From contig NZ_FNIT01000011.1 in the NCBI RefSeq assembly GCF_900104035.1, positions 1-64,000 on the forward strand: DNA of 64,000 bases. Direction: 5' to 3'. Below, one piece after another: positions 1-8,993 of the stretch. Made by a program: the position numbers and the translations under genes. The stretch is from Aureimonas jatrophae (GTDB lineage Bacteria > Pseudomonadota > Alphaproteobacteria > Rhizobiales > Rhizobiaceae). The stretch's first letter is position 1, and every line of letters begins with the position of its first letter. Under the pieces are notes generated by a model. It worked only from the letters and a program-made list of their open reading frames with translations. It had not been told where the DNA came from and did not search any database.

Positions 1-288
1 GGGGCCAGGACCGCGTTCATCGAGCCGGGCAGCCCCTGGGAGAACGGTTATTGCGAAAGCTTCAACTCCAAGCTCCGCGACGAACTCCTCAACGGCGAGA
101 TCTTCTACAGCCTAGCCGAAGCCCGGATCGTCATCGAGAGCTGGCGCTGCCACTACAACACCAAGCGACCGCACTCCTCGCTCGGCTACCGGCCACCCGC
201 TCCAGCCACCGTGCCGTGGCCGGCTGCGCCACCCCAACCTGCTTCGCCGGCCACCTCTACCGTCGCCTGCAAGCCCACCATGCATTAG
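1..288 (+). mobile_element. IS3-family transposase (OrfB), C-terminal part
   Basis: The frame is open from base 1 to the TAG at 286-288, giving 95 residues of an integrase-core (DDE, rve) transposase; the N-terminal part lies outside the window. The block [14 protein letters not shown] holds the catalytic Glu of the DDE triad, followed by the [12 protein letters not shown] and [13 protein letters not shown] motifs that mark the C-terminus of IS3-family OrfB proteins of the IS407/IS1312 type. The last ~25 residues after RPPAP are Pro/Ala-rich, as usual for this group. Whether the element is intact cannot be told. It marks the left side as mobile-element territory next to the restriction genes. 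Confidence 0.9.
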
Positions 289-540
289 ATTGAAACCGGG
301 CCACCTAACCGGGGCAGGCCATTGCGGCCGGATCAAAGTGCGAAAAATTGGCCGACGATCGGTCGTAACCGTCGAAGACTCTCATGCGTGGCTGAGAAGT
401 CTACCTGTTATTGGCGAAGCGCCGGTCGGTGAACCGCAAGAAAGCCCTGCCAAGCGCCTACACACTGACGAATGGTGGTTTCTAGACGACGACGGCAAGA
501 CCGATCGACGGTCGGATCGTCAGACGTCAGATGACCGGCG

Positions 541-1197
541 ATGAGAACCACCGTGACGACTAAATATGATTGGCTCGAGGCAGTGGCTTGCGAGCCTAGC
601 TTGGCGCGTCATCCTCGTGTGATCAGGCTCGCGATCCTGCTGTGTGGCCGGTTCAATCCGAATGAGGGGCTTGCTTGGCCTTCGCGCCTCTCCCTTGCGC
701 GATGGCTGGGGTCGAACGTCACGACTGTATCAAGGGCGATCACCCATCTTCGAAGAGTCGGAGCCCTTACGGTTGTTCGCGGCAGGGACGTTTCTCCTGC
801 CCAGCGCAAAGGCAAGGACCGGCGTTCGAACTTCTACATCTTAAACGAGGCATGGGCTGCAGCTGTCCTCGTTCGCCGCCAGAACCTCAATGGGGGTGAA
901 AGGGAAGAGCCGGCACAGCTGCGGAAGGGTCGTTCGAAGCAGCGGCTGACGAGAAAGGTGCCCGGGACAGCCACCCTTTCAGATGACTGTGACGGCAATC
1001 ATTATACGATAGGTTCAAACCTTATTGAAAATGCTCCGGACCTATCCAACGGAGGCAGATACGCGTGCGCGAAGCGGCTAACGTCTGAGATCCCGCTAAC
1101 GCCGTCCTTCACAATGCTAAGCGATGCTAATCCAAAAAAACCTAGGAGGCGTAGTGGGCCATTCGATCCATTGCCGAGAAGGCCAAGGTTAGAGTAA
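541..1197 (+). CDS. Winged-helix (HTH_36-like) DNA-binding protein, accessory
   Basis: A 218-residue protein. Residues ~28-75 read as a winged-helix domain of the HTH_36 type: LAWPSRLSLARWLGSNVTTV gives the helix-turn-helix, and HLRRVGALTVVRGR the wing. The remaining ~110 residues are basic and low in complexity, with no recognised domain. Such proteins are common on plasmids and integrated elements, where they act in replication control or regulation, but nothing here fixes the role. Base composition is clearly less GC-rich than in the core genes downstream, which fits horizontal origin. The 252 bases between the transposase tail and this gene hold nothing I can support. The ATG at 541 lacks a strong Shine-Dalgarno sequence. 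Confidence 0.6.
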   Translation: MRTTVTTKYDWLEAVACEPSLARHPRVIRLAILLCGRFNPNEGLAWPSRLSLARWLGSNVTTVSRAITHLRRVGALTVVRGRDVSPAQRKGKDRRSNFYILNEAWAAAVLVRRQNLNGGEREEPAQLRKGRSKQRLTRKVPGTATLSDDCDGNHYTIGSNLIENAPDLSNGGRYACAKRLTSEIPLTPSFTMLSDANPKKPRRRSGPFDPLPRRPRLE

Positions 1198-2254
1198 CAA
1201 ATTGTGACGCTTGGGGCCTGTCCGACCGCCGACGGCGCAGGCTTTTCCGCCATCTATCCAACCTTCGGACGGTGTCCGCTTCCCAAGCCGCGATCGACAG
1301 CAGCACCCTTAGAAATCCGAAGATCAAAACGCTCCTGATGTTGATGCTGCGAACGACGAATTCGCTCGAAAGCTGTCGTCTCGTAGTTAGGTTCTTGCGT
1401 CTCTGGATGTTGCCTGCGGTCCCGCTGAGAAATGCAGGGATATCGGGATCATCTTGGTTTTACGGCAGATGGTTGGGGCGCTAACGCGAGGTCGCTCGTT
1501 GGTCGATCTGATCCGACCGCTCGCGGTGACGCTGTTCACGTAGCCTCCGTGACGCGAGGAGCGTGGCAGATGGAAGTCGGATCTGGTCGGTCGGATCAAG
1601 GACTTGAAGAAGGAGAATGCCTCTTTGCCAGGATGGTGTTGGATCTGACCCGGGAGAATGTGATCCTGCGAAGAGTTGTCTGAATTAGGGGTGGGCCCCA
1701 GCTGATGGCGGCGCTATCGACCATGCCGTCTTGGAGTGCAAATGCTGGAGCGGTTGGAATGCCAGGTCGGCAACCCGCTTTGTCGGCTCTACCAAGTTTC
1801 GCCAGCAAGCCCACCGTACACTCGTCTTGTGCCAAGCATTTGGTAGGCAGACGAGCGTAACGAATTGTTACGGCAATGGCACCCCAACGCTCTGCATTTG
1901 CGGCTGCTTATTTTCGTTCACAGCGCCTGCGCGACTACCAGCGTTGCGGCACACGACCGATGTGCCGTCCTTCCAAATCGGCTGGGCCGATCGGGCTGAT
2001 CAGACGGGCGAAGCGTCACCAAATGTTACGGTCTATCGTCGCAAGTGCCTGTGGTGAACGCCCAACTGCCAGATGGTTTGCTCAAATCGAGTGAGGGCAG
2101 CGCGCTCCACATTCCGTTGTGGTTCCTCATGTGTTGCTTCGGCAACCCGATGCCCGAAGGGTGGTAGCACTCGCGACGATAATGCGCCCTCTGCTCTTTA
2201 CGCCTCGAAGTTGCCTCCGGTAGCCTGCGCTTATGAAATTGCCAGGCTGAATTC
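1198..2254. other. Intergenic stretch, no intact gene
   Basis: About 1.06 kb between the winged-helix gene and hsdR. The only recognisable content is the orfA remnant at 1571-1683. Short open frames here have no family signature and no ribosome binding site. Composition is mixed and lower in GC than the core, which suits decayed mobile DNA. The hsdR promoter must lie in the right end, but I see no convincing -35/-10 pair. Confidence 0.5.
1571..1683 (+). pseudogene. Remnant of an IS3-family OrfA (C-terminal end, frameshifted)
   Basis: Translating from 1571 gives WKSDLVGRIKDLKKENASL; after a one-base shift near 1636 the next frame gives RMVLDLTRENVILRRVV and a stop at 1681-1683. Together these match the leucine-zipper-like tail of IS3-family OrfA proteins, which typically read ...RIKELEKENARLRK followed by a conserved LTLDKLILK-like stretch. 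The frameshift and the lack of an upstream HTH part show that this is a dead fragment. I could not trace a convincing orfB after it. Confidence 0.5.
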
Positions 2255-5200
2255 GTGACGTCGCAGAACTTCGATCATTTGCGTCCCCTCAGCGCCGAGC
2301 TGCATCGGCTTGGCATCCTAGCGGAGCGCTTCTTCGTCATCGATGCCAACACGTCCTTGATGAAAAGCCGACAGTTCGGCGAGTATATGGTGAAGGAGAT
2401 CGCGGCCCTGTCCGGGGTCTACGACCGGGACCGTCGCGAGACGACGCATGACCTCTTGCGTCGCCTTTCAGCCGCGCAAATCTTGCCTCGGGAGGTTGCG
2501 GACGTCTTCCATGCCATTCGCAAGCGCGGCAATGAAGCCGCTCATGATCTAAGCGGCACACCAGCAGAAGCGCTGGCGGCACTGAAGTTCTGCCGATCGC
2601 TCGGCATCTGGTATCGCCGAGCTTTCGGAAGCGATCCACGCTTCCAGCCCGGACTCTTCGTCCCGCCGCAGGCAGCCGCCGACGTTGACGCCGCTACGCA
2701 GGCCGAACTGGAAACGCTGCGCCGGACGGTTATCGAGGCCGAGGCTGCACTTGCGGCCTCGAAGGCCTCCGCGGAAGACATGGCCCGTGCTCGTGCCGCA
2801 GCGGAGGAACTGGCTCGCCAGGCGGCGGAAGACAGTGCCGTATGGGAGAAGACGGCGGTCGAACTCGAGGCCGATCACGCGGAACTCAACCGAAGGCTTG
2901 CACGCCTTCAGGCGGAGGCCGCTGCCAAGCCCGATCAGCAGCTTCGTGAAACCCGCCAAGCCGGCCGGGATGCGGCTACGCGCTTGGAACTCGACGAGCA
3001 GCAGACGCGCCTCCTGATCGATGCGCAGTTGCGAGGCATGGGTTGGGAGGCGGACAGCGCGGTGTTGCGCCATTCCGAGGGAATCCGACCGGAGCCGGGG
3101 CGCAACCTCGCAATTGCCGAATGGCCGGCGGAGAAGGGGCGTGTCGACTACGTTCTCTTCTGCGGAAGCACTTGCGTTGGCGTCATTGAAGCCAAGCGTG
3201 AGGCCGCCGACGTTCCGTCTGTTCTGGCGCAGGCGGAGCGTTACGCACAGATGATCCACCTCAACCCGGAAGAGCGCGTTTCGGGTGGTCCATGGCAGCA
3301 TGCCTTGGATGAACCTTTCCGCGTGCCGTTCGTCTTCGCAACGAACGGCCGGCCCTTCGTGCGGCAATGGCTGGTCAAGTCCGGCATCTGGTATCGTGAT
3401 GTCCGGCGGCCGATCAATCACGCGCTGGCGCAGCCGGAATGGTTTTCGCCGGGCGACCTGCTGGCCAAGCTTCAGACCGACGTCGACTCGGCGGCACAAG
3501 GCTTGGCCGAGGACGCGTTCGGATCAGGAAAAATCCGTCCCTATCAAGAGGACGCGATTACGGCGGTCGAGCTAGCTCTGGAGAGAGGTCAGCGCGACAT
3601 CCTAATCTCCATGGCGACGGGAACCGGCAAGACGCGCGCCTCGATCGCCCTCATGTACCGGTTGCTAAAGCACAAGCGCTTCCGCCGCATCCTTTTCCTC
3701 GTCGATCGCAAGGCGCTCGGCAAGCAGACGTCGGACGCGCTGGACACCACGGAGATCGAGGGCTTCCTGAACTTCGCTCAGGTCTACAAGGTGGCAGGCC
3801 TCGAGCAGAAGGTGCCGGAGCCAGACGATCAGGTGCAGGTGGCGACCGTCCAGTCGTTGATCGCCCGCATCCTGAACGAGCCCGATCCTGCCAAGCGCCC
3901 GACACCCGGGACCTTCGACTGCATCATCGTGGACGAGGCGCACCGCGGCTACACGCTCGACGCGGAACTGCGCGAAAGCGACATCGGCTTCCGCGACATC
4001 GAGGACTACCAGTCGGCCTATCGCCAGGTCCTCGACTATTTCGACGCCGTGAAGATCGCGCTGACGGCGACGCCGGCGCTCCATACCCGCGAGATCTTCG
4101 GGCACCCCGTCTTCCACTACGGCTACCGGCAGGCCGTCGTCGAAGGCTATCTCAACGACCATCTGCCGCCACGGCGCATCACCACCGCGTTGTCGGAGGC
4201 CGGCATCCACTATGAGGGCGGCGCGGAGGTCGAGATCGTCGATCGCCGCACCGGGCAGATCGACCTGTTCGAGCTGCCCGACGACGTCTCGCTCGACTAC
4301 GATCTCGCCGACTTCAACCGCCGGGTCTATTCAGAAGCCTTCAACCGCGTGGTGGCTCAGGCGATCGCCGCCGAAATCCCGCCGGACAGGCCCGGCAAGA
4401 CCCTGATCTTCGCGGCGCGCGACACCCATGCCGACGATCTCGTGCGCCTGCTGCTGGAGGCGCTGCGCGACGAGCACGGCGCGGACGCCATACCGCACGC
4501 GATGGTCGCGAAGATCACCGGGACCGTCGACAAGCCGGATGAGATGATCCTGCGGTTCAAGAACGACCCCCATCCGAAATACGTCGTCACGGTCGATCTT
4601 CTCACCACCGGCGTCGACGTCCCCGCGATCTGCAATCTCGTCTTCGTGCGCCGGGTGAGGAGCCGCATTCTCTACGACCAGATGATCGGCCGGGCGACGC
4701 GGCTTTGCCCGGAGATCGGCAAGGAGAATTTCCGCATCTTCGATGCCGTCGATCTCTATGCCGAGTTGCAGGAGATGACGGACATGCGGCCCGTCGTCGT
4801 GAAGCCCGACATCTCGCTCGGCCAGCTCGTCATCGATCTCGGCAAAGCGGAGGACGAGGAGGACGTGAACTGGGTCGCCGGCCAGGTCGTCGTGCGGATG
4901 CGTTCGCTCGCCAGCCGAATGGACGAGGAGACGCGGGCGAGTTTCGAGCGCCATGCGGGCGAGACGGCCGAGGCGGCGATCGGGCGCCTTGCCACGCGCC
5001 CCGGCACCGAGCTGGCCGACTGGCTGGCCGACCACCCGCGAGCCGTCGAGCTTCTGGAGCGCCGTCCCGTCGGGGCGGCGCGCGCCAACGACGGCGTCGT
5101 CATCTCGACGCATGACGACGAGCTTCTGCGCATCGAGGAGATCTTCGGCCGCAACACGACGCCGGAGGACTACATCACCGGCTTCGAGCGCTTCGTGCGC

Positions 5201-5668
5201 GAGAACATGAACGAGATCCCCGCCCTCGTCGCCGTCACCCAGCGGCCGCGCGAGCTGACCCGCAAGGAGCTGACGGCGCTTGCCGCGCTCCTCGACGAAA
5301 AGAACTATTCCGAGGCCATGCTGCGCGCGGCCTATGGCCGGGCCCGCAATGCCGACATCGCCGCCCACATCATCGGCTTCGTGCGGCAGGCCGCGCTCGG
5401 CGACCCGCTGGTGCCCTACGCCGTGCGCGTGGAACGGGCGATCGAGCGGATCGAGCGCTCGCGCGCCTGGACGCCGAAGCAGAAGGACTGGCTGCGCCGC
5501 ATTGGCCGGGCGTTGAGAGATAAGCCCGTCGCCGATCCCAGCCTCTTCGATCAGGGCTCATTCGCCGACAAGGGCGGCTTCCGGCGCATCTCGCAGGACT
5601 TCGACGGCACCCTGGAGGATGTCCTGCACGCCTTCAACGAGGCGATCTGGCAACCCGCCGCCGCGTAA
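2255..5668 (+). CDS. hsdR: Type I restriction enzyme, R (motor/nuclease) subunit
   Basis: A 1137-residue DNA translocase/endonuclease subunit that joins HsdM and HsdS to cut unmodified DNA. Residues ~1-120 form a helical DUF4145-like N-domain, and ~150-250 an Ala/Glu-rich coiled coil. A PD-(D/E)XK nuclease signature (GVIEAKRE) lies near residue 310. The SF2 helicase core follows: Walker A ATGTGKT at ~455, VDEAH at ~560, TATPALH at ~609, and a helicase C domain with LTTGVDVP and QMIGRATR. The C-terminal 250 residues match the EcoEI-R C-domain. The architecture is that of the EcoEI/EcoAI (type IB) family. The start is GTG at 2255, chosen because the N-domain begins there; the ribosome site is weak. 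hsdM follows after 63 bases. The first ~1.5 kb uses less GC-biased codons than the rest. Confidence 0.95.
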   Translation: MTSQNFDHLRPLSAELHRLGILAERFFVIDANTSLMKSRQFGEYMVKEIAALSGVYDRDRRETTHDLLRRLSAAQILPREVADVFHAIRKRGNEAAHDLSGTPAEALAALKFCRSLGIWYRRAFGSDPRFQPGLFVPPQAAADVDAATQAELETLRRTVIEAEAALAASKASAEDMARARAAAEELARQAAEDSAVWEKTAVELEADHAELNRRLARLQAEAAAKPDQQLRETRQAGRDAATRLELDEQQTRLLIDAQLRGMGWEADSAVLRHSEGIRPEPGRNLAIAEWPAEKGRVDYVLFCGSTCVGVIEAKREAADVPSVLAQAERYAQMIHLNPEERVSGGPWQHALDEPFRVPFVFATNGRPFVRQWLVKSGIWYRDVRRPINHALAQPEWFSPGDLLAKLQTDVDSAAQGLAEDAFGSGKIRPYQEDAITAVELALERGQRDILISMATGTGKTRASIALMYRLLKHKRFRRILFLVDRKALGKQTSDALDTTEIEGFLNFAQVYKVAGLEQKVPEPDDQVQVATVQSLIARILNEPDPAKRPTPGTFDCIIVDEAHRGYTLDAELRESDIGFRDIEDYQSAYRQVLDYFDAVKIALTATPALHTREIFGHPVFHYGYRQAVVEGYLNDHLPPRRITTALSEAGIHYEGGAEVEIVDRRTGQIDLFELPDDVSLDYDLADFNRRVYSEAFNRVVAQAIAAEIPPDRPGKTLIFAARDTHADDLVRLLLEALRDEHGADAIPHAMVAKITGTVDKPDEMILRFKNDPHPKYVVTVDLLTTGVDVPAICNLVFVRRVRSRILYDQMIGRATRLCPEIGKENFRIFDAVDLYAELQEMTDMRPVVVKPDISLGQLVIDLGKAEDEEDVNWVAGQVVVRMRSLASRMDEETRASFERHAGETAEAAIGRLATRPGTELADWLADHPRAVELLERRPVGAARANDGVVISTHDDELLRIEEIFGRNTTPEDYITGFERFVRENMNEIPALVAVTQRPRELTRKELTALAALLDEKNYSEAMLRAAYGRARNADIAAHIIGFVRQAALGDPLVPYAVRVERAIERIERSRAWTPKQKDWLRRIGRALRDKPVADPSLFDQGSFADKGGFRRISQDFDGTLEDVLHAFNEAIWQPAAA

Positions 5669-5717
5669 GTCCCGCGTCCGGTCCGACGCCTACGAACGAC
5701 CGACTGTAACGCCATAG

Positions 5718-5729
5718 GGTGTCGACACC
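5718..5729. promoter_or_regulatory. 12-bp palindrome in front of the hsdM start
   Basis: GGTGTCGACACC is a perfect 12-bp palindrome ending two bases before the hsdM ATG at 5732. It overlaps the only plausible ribosome binding sequence (AGGGTGT). It could bind a repressor or fold over the ribosome site. A chance palindrome around a SalI-like core cannot be excluded. Confidence 0.3.
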
Positions 5730-5731
5730 TC

Positions 5732-7273
5732 ATGAATGCCAACGCCATCGTCCAGAAACTCTGGCGCCTCTGCACCGTCCTTCGCAAGGACGGCGTCACC
5801 TACCAGCAGTACGTGACGGAGCTGACCTACCTCCTGTTCCTCAAGATGATGGCGGAGCGCAACCGGGAGGAGGGCAGCCTGCCCGTCGGCATGCGCTGGG
5901 CCGATCTCGTCCAGGCGAACGGGCTGTCGAAGCTCGAACTCTACCGCAGGACCCTCGTCACGCTCGGCTCCGTGAGCACCCGCCTCGGCAAGGGCGATGC
6001 GCTGGTCACGCCGCCGGGGGAGGGTGCCTCGATGGAGGAGCGAAAGCGCTATGCCGACGCGCGGCTCCTGCCGAAGATGGTGCAGGAGATCTTCGACAAC
6101 GCTTCGACCTTCATCCGCGAACCCCAGAACCTGACGACGCTCGTCACCGCCATCCACGAACTCGACTGGTTCTCTGAGGAACGCGACCAGTTCGGCGATC
6201 TCTACGAGGGGCTTCTTCAGAAGAACGCCGAGGAGACCAAGCGGGGCGCCGGCCAATATTTCACGCCCCGCGTCCTGATCGACGTGCTCGTGCGGCTGAT
6301 GCAGCCGCAGCCCGGCGAGGTGATCCAGGACCCGGCCGCCGGCACGGGCGGTTTCCTCATCGCGGCCGACCGCTACATGCGCGAGCGCACGGACAACTAT
6401 TTCGACCTCGGCGAGACAGGGCAGACATTCCAGAAGCACCACGCCTTCCACGGCATGGAGAACGTGCCGGGCACGCTGCGCCTTCTCTTGATGAACCTCT
6501 ATCTCCACGATCTCGACAGCGACCATGTCGATCTCGGCGATACGCTGTCGGACAAGGGCAAGACGCTCGGCCGCGCCGATCTCATCCTCACCAATCCGCC
6601 CTTCGGCCCGGCCGGCGGCGCGCCGACGCGCGACGATCTCTCCGTCACGGCCACCGTCTCCTCCTACCAGCTTCCCTTCGTCGAGCACTGCATCCGCGCG
6701 CTGAAGCCCGGCGGTCGGGCGGCGATCGTCGTGCCCGACAACGTCCTTTTCGAGGACGGGCGTGGCAAGGCGCTGCGGAAGATGATGATGGACTGGTGCG
6801 ACCTCCACACGATCCTGCGCCTGCCCACCGGCATCTTCTATGCGCAAGGGGTGAAGACCAACGTCCTCTTCCTCACGCGCGGCAAGACGGAGACGGGCAA
6901 CACGAAGGCCACCTGGATCTACGACCTGCGCGCCCAGATGCCGAAGTTCGGCAAGACGACCCATCTGACGGCGACCCACTTCGAGAGCTTCGTCGCAGCC
7001 TACGGGCAGGACTCGAACGGCGCGGAGCGCGGCCCCGACGAGGGCGAGGCGGGCCGCTGGCGGCGCTTCTCGCGCGAGGACGTTACCGCCCGCGGCGACA
7101 ATCTCGACATCTCCTGGCTGCGCGAGGCGGAGGACGAGGCGGAAGAGGGGCTGACCGAGCCGGACGACATCGCGGCGGCAATCCTCGGGCATTTGCAGGC
7201 GGCGATGGTGGAGATCGAGGCGCTGAGTGAGGAGCTTGGCGGCGAGATCGACATGCCGGAGGCGGCGGAATGA
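5732..7273 (+). CDS. hsdM: Type I DNA methyltransferase, M subunit
   Basis: A 513-residue N6-adenine methyltransferase that, with HsdS, methylates the recognition site and protects host DNA. Residues ~1-150 are the helical HsdM N-domain. AdoMet motif I (DPAAGTGGFL) lies at ~200, and catalytic motif IV NPPF (in LILTNPPFGPAGG) at ~288. The family's usual RLPTGIFYAQGVKTNVLF stretch lies near 365. Length is normal for the family. The last four bases overlap the hsdS start (ATGA), so HsdM and HsdS are translationally coupled. It sits 63 bases behind hsdR, so all three are probably one transcription unit. Confidence 0.96.
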   Translation: MNANAIVQKLWRLCTVLRKDGVTYQQYVTELTYLLFLKMMAERNREEGSLPVGMRWADLVQANGLSKLELYRRTLVTLGSVSTRLGKGDALVTPPGEGASMEERKRYADARLLPKMVQEIFDNASTFIREPQNLTTLVTAIHELDWFSEERDQFGDLYEGLLQKNAEETKRGAGQYFTPRVLIDVLVRLMQPQPGEVIQDPAAGTGGFLIAADRYMRERTDNYFDLGETGQTFQKHHAFHGMENVPGTLRLLLMNLYLHDLDSDHVDLGDTLSDKGKTLGRADLILTNPPFGPAGGAPTRDDLSVTATVSSYQLPFVEHCIRALKPGGRAAIVVPDNVLFEDGRGKALRKMMMDWCDLHTILRLPTGIFYAQGVKTNVLFLTRGKTETGNTKATWIYDLRAQMPKFGKTTHLTATHFESFVAAYGQDSNGAERGPDEGEAGRWRRFSREDVTARGDNLDISWLREAEDEAEEGLTEPDDIAAAILGHLQAAMVEIEALSEELGGEIDMPEAAE

Positions 7274-8673
7274 GTGGGCTGCCGAGGGGGTGGATTGCGA
7301 CGCAACTCGAAATAATCGCGAAAGTTGGGTGGGGAAATACCACCCTTACAAAAAAGACCTATACGGATAAAGGTTACACTGCGTTTAGCGCCGCAGGTCC
7401 CGATGGATTTTTATCTACAGCAGAACATAACGGTTTTGGAATTATACTTTCGGCCATTGGCGCAGGTTGCGGACGCTGCTTTCGAGCGAATGGAAAATGG
7501 ACCGCGATCAAAAACACTATGACGATTACAGAGTGCTTGGCTGAAAGGGACTACCTGTTCGCCTTCTTGAACGACCCCAAGAGGTGGCCCAAAAAAGGTG
7601 GGGCGCAGCCCTTTATTACTCTTGGGGATGCACGCCTCGTATCTATTCCCCTTCCGCCTCTCGCTGAGCAAAAGCGCATCGTTGCCAAGCTGGACGCGCT
7701 GTCCGCGAAATCCGCCCGCGCCCGCACCGAACTCGCCCGCATCGAAACCCTCGTCTCCCGCTACAAGCAGAATTTCCTTCGAACATCGTTCTTGGGAAAA
7801 GCGACGGAGGAGTGGCGTGCCAAAAGACCGAATCTGGAAGCGGCCTCGGATTTAATCGGTCGGATAACCGCTCCGCCCAAAGCGCGAGGGGGGCGCGACG
7901 CAACGGATCGGGTGATTGAGGGGAAGGCCGCTCTCGCTGTCAACAAACCTCAACGGGCAGCACCGTCGAATTGGCAGTGGGTTCCACTGGGTCAAATAGC
8001 GCGACAAGAAACCGGACACACTCCCAGCCGGTCTCATCCTGAATGGTGGGGTGGGGATATACCTTGGATTGGCATCAAGGATGCCGGCCTCCATCATGGC
8101 CAGATCATTGAAGACACCTTGCAGAAAACGAATGACGCAGGTCTTGCCAATTCTGCGGCTCGGCTTCTTGCAGCAGGAACCGTCTGCCTCTCTAGAACGG
8201 CATCTGTAGGCTACGTGACGATCATGGGTAAACCCATGGCGACAAGTCAGGACTTTGTTACGTGGACCTGCACGGAAGCGCTTCTTCCAAAATTTTTGAT
8301 GTACGCGCTAATGGCAGAGGGGGACGATATTACAGATTTTGGAAATGGGACCACACATACGACGATATACTTTCCGGAAGTGCGCGCCATGCACATTTGT
8401 TTGGCGCCCCTCGAAGAGCAGTACGAAATCGTCCGCCGCATCGAAACCGCCTTCGCCCGCATCGACCGCCTTGCCACGGAGGCCAAGCGTGCGTTGACGC
8501 TCGTCGGCAAGCTGGACGAGGCGATCCTCGCAAAGGCCTTTCGCGGCGAACTCGTGCCGCAGGACGAGAGCGACGAGCCGGCCAGCGTCCTCCTCGAACG
8601 CATCCGCGCCGAGCAGGCGCTCGCGCCGAAGCCGAAGCGTGGACGAGGCGGCAAGCCGTCGCTCGTCTCGTGA
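7270..8673 (+). CDS. hsdS: Type I restriction-modification specificity subunit
   Basis: A 467-residue DNA-recognition subunit with the usual two target recognition domains. TRD1 is at ~1-130 and is followed by the conserved helix region PLAEQKRIVAKLDAL...SRYKQNFLRTSFLG (~130-180). TRD2 is at ~220-380 and is followed by the distal conserved region PLEEQYEIVRRIETAF...DEAILAKAFRGELVPQD (~380-440). The two TRD stretches (about 7300-7640 and 7960-8400) are visibly AT-richer than the conserved spacers, the usual sign of recombinational exchange of specificity. The start ATG overlaps the hsdM stop. The target sequence cannot be predicted from the protein alone. Confidence 0.94.
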   Translation: MSGLPRGWIATQLEIIAKVGWGNTTLTKKTYTDKGYTAFSAAGPDGFLSTAEHNGFGIILSAIGAGCGRCFRANGKWTAIKNTMTITECLAERDYLFAFLNDPKRWPKKGGAQPFITLGDARLVSIPLPPLAEQKRIVAKLDALSAKSARARTELARIETLVSRYKQNFLRTSFLGKATEEWRAKRPNLEAASDLIGRITAPPKARGGRDATDRVIEGKAALAVNKPQRAAPSNWQWVPLGQIARQETGHTPSRSHPEWWGGDIPWIGIKDAGLHHGQIIEDTLQKTNDAGLANSAARLLAAGTVCLSRTASVGYVTIMGKPMATSQDFVTWTCTEALLPKFLMYALMAEGDDITDFGNGTTHTTIYFPEVRAMHICLAPLEEQYEIVRRIETAFARIDRLATEAKRALTLVGKLDEAILAKAFRGELVPQDESDEPASVLLERIRAEQALAPKPKRGRGGKPSLVS

Positions 8674-8711
8674 CGGTGATCGTTGGGGAACGAACGAGAG
8701 AAGCCAGGATC

Positions 8712-8960
8712 ATGCCCGCAGCATCACGGGATACGGTTCGCCGATGGATTGTCCATGCGCTAACGGCGCTCGGGCCCTCCAGCCCTCGGGAGGTCTACGA
8801 CTGGATCCGGCACAACGAGACGGTGCCGGCTGCCGACTTGGCCGGGCAGACCGACGACGGAGAGTGTCTCTTCGAAAAGGAGGTGCGTTTCGCCCGCTGG
8901 ACGATGCGGCGCGACGGCACGATCGTCAGCCCCCGCCGCGGTGTCTGGGCTTTGACATGA
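8712..8960 (+). CDS. Small winged-helix-like protein between hsdS and mrr
   Basis: An 82-residue protein from ATG 8712 to TGA 8958-8960, too short to stand out by length alone. It reads as one compact helical/winged domain: an N-terminal stretch RRWIVHALTALGPSSPREVYDWI looks like a helix-turn-helix, and the C-terminal FARWTMRRDGTIVSPRRGVWALT like a wing, as in the N-terminal domains of Mrr-family endonucleases (RW.LRR.G.v....rG.W.lT). It ends 33 bases before mrr, so it is probably co-transcribed. It may be a detached Mrr N-domain, a DNA-binding partner of Mrr, or a regulator. Similarity is by eye only. Confidence 0.6.
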   Translation: MPAASRDTVRRWIVHALTALGPSSPREVYDWIRHNETVPAADLAGQTDDGECLFEKEVRFARWTMRRDGTIVSPRRGVWALT

Positions 8961-8993
8961 ACCGACCATCGCCTTCCCCTTCGAGACGCTGAC

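Noticed and set aside
1684-2254. A possible orfB remnant following the orfA fragment.
   Set aside because: I could not find the DDE-domain motifs in any frame; the stretch has only short open frames.
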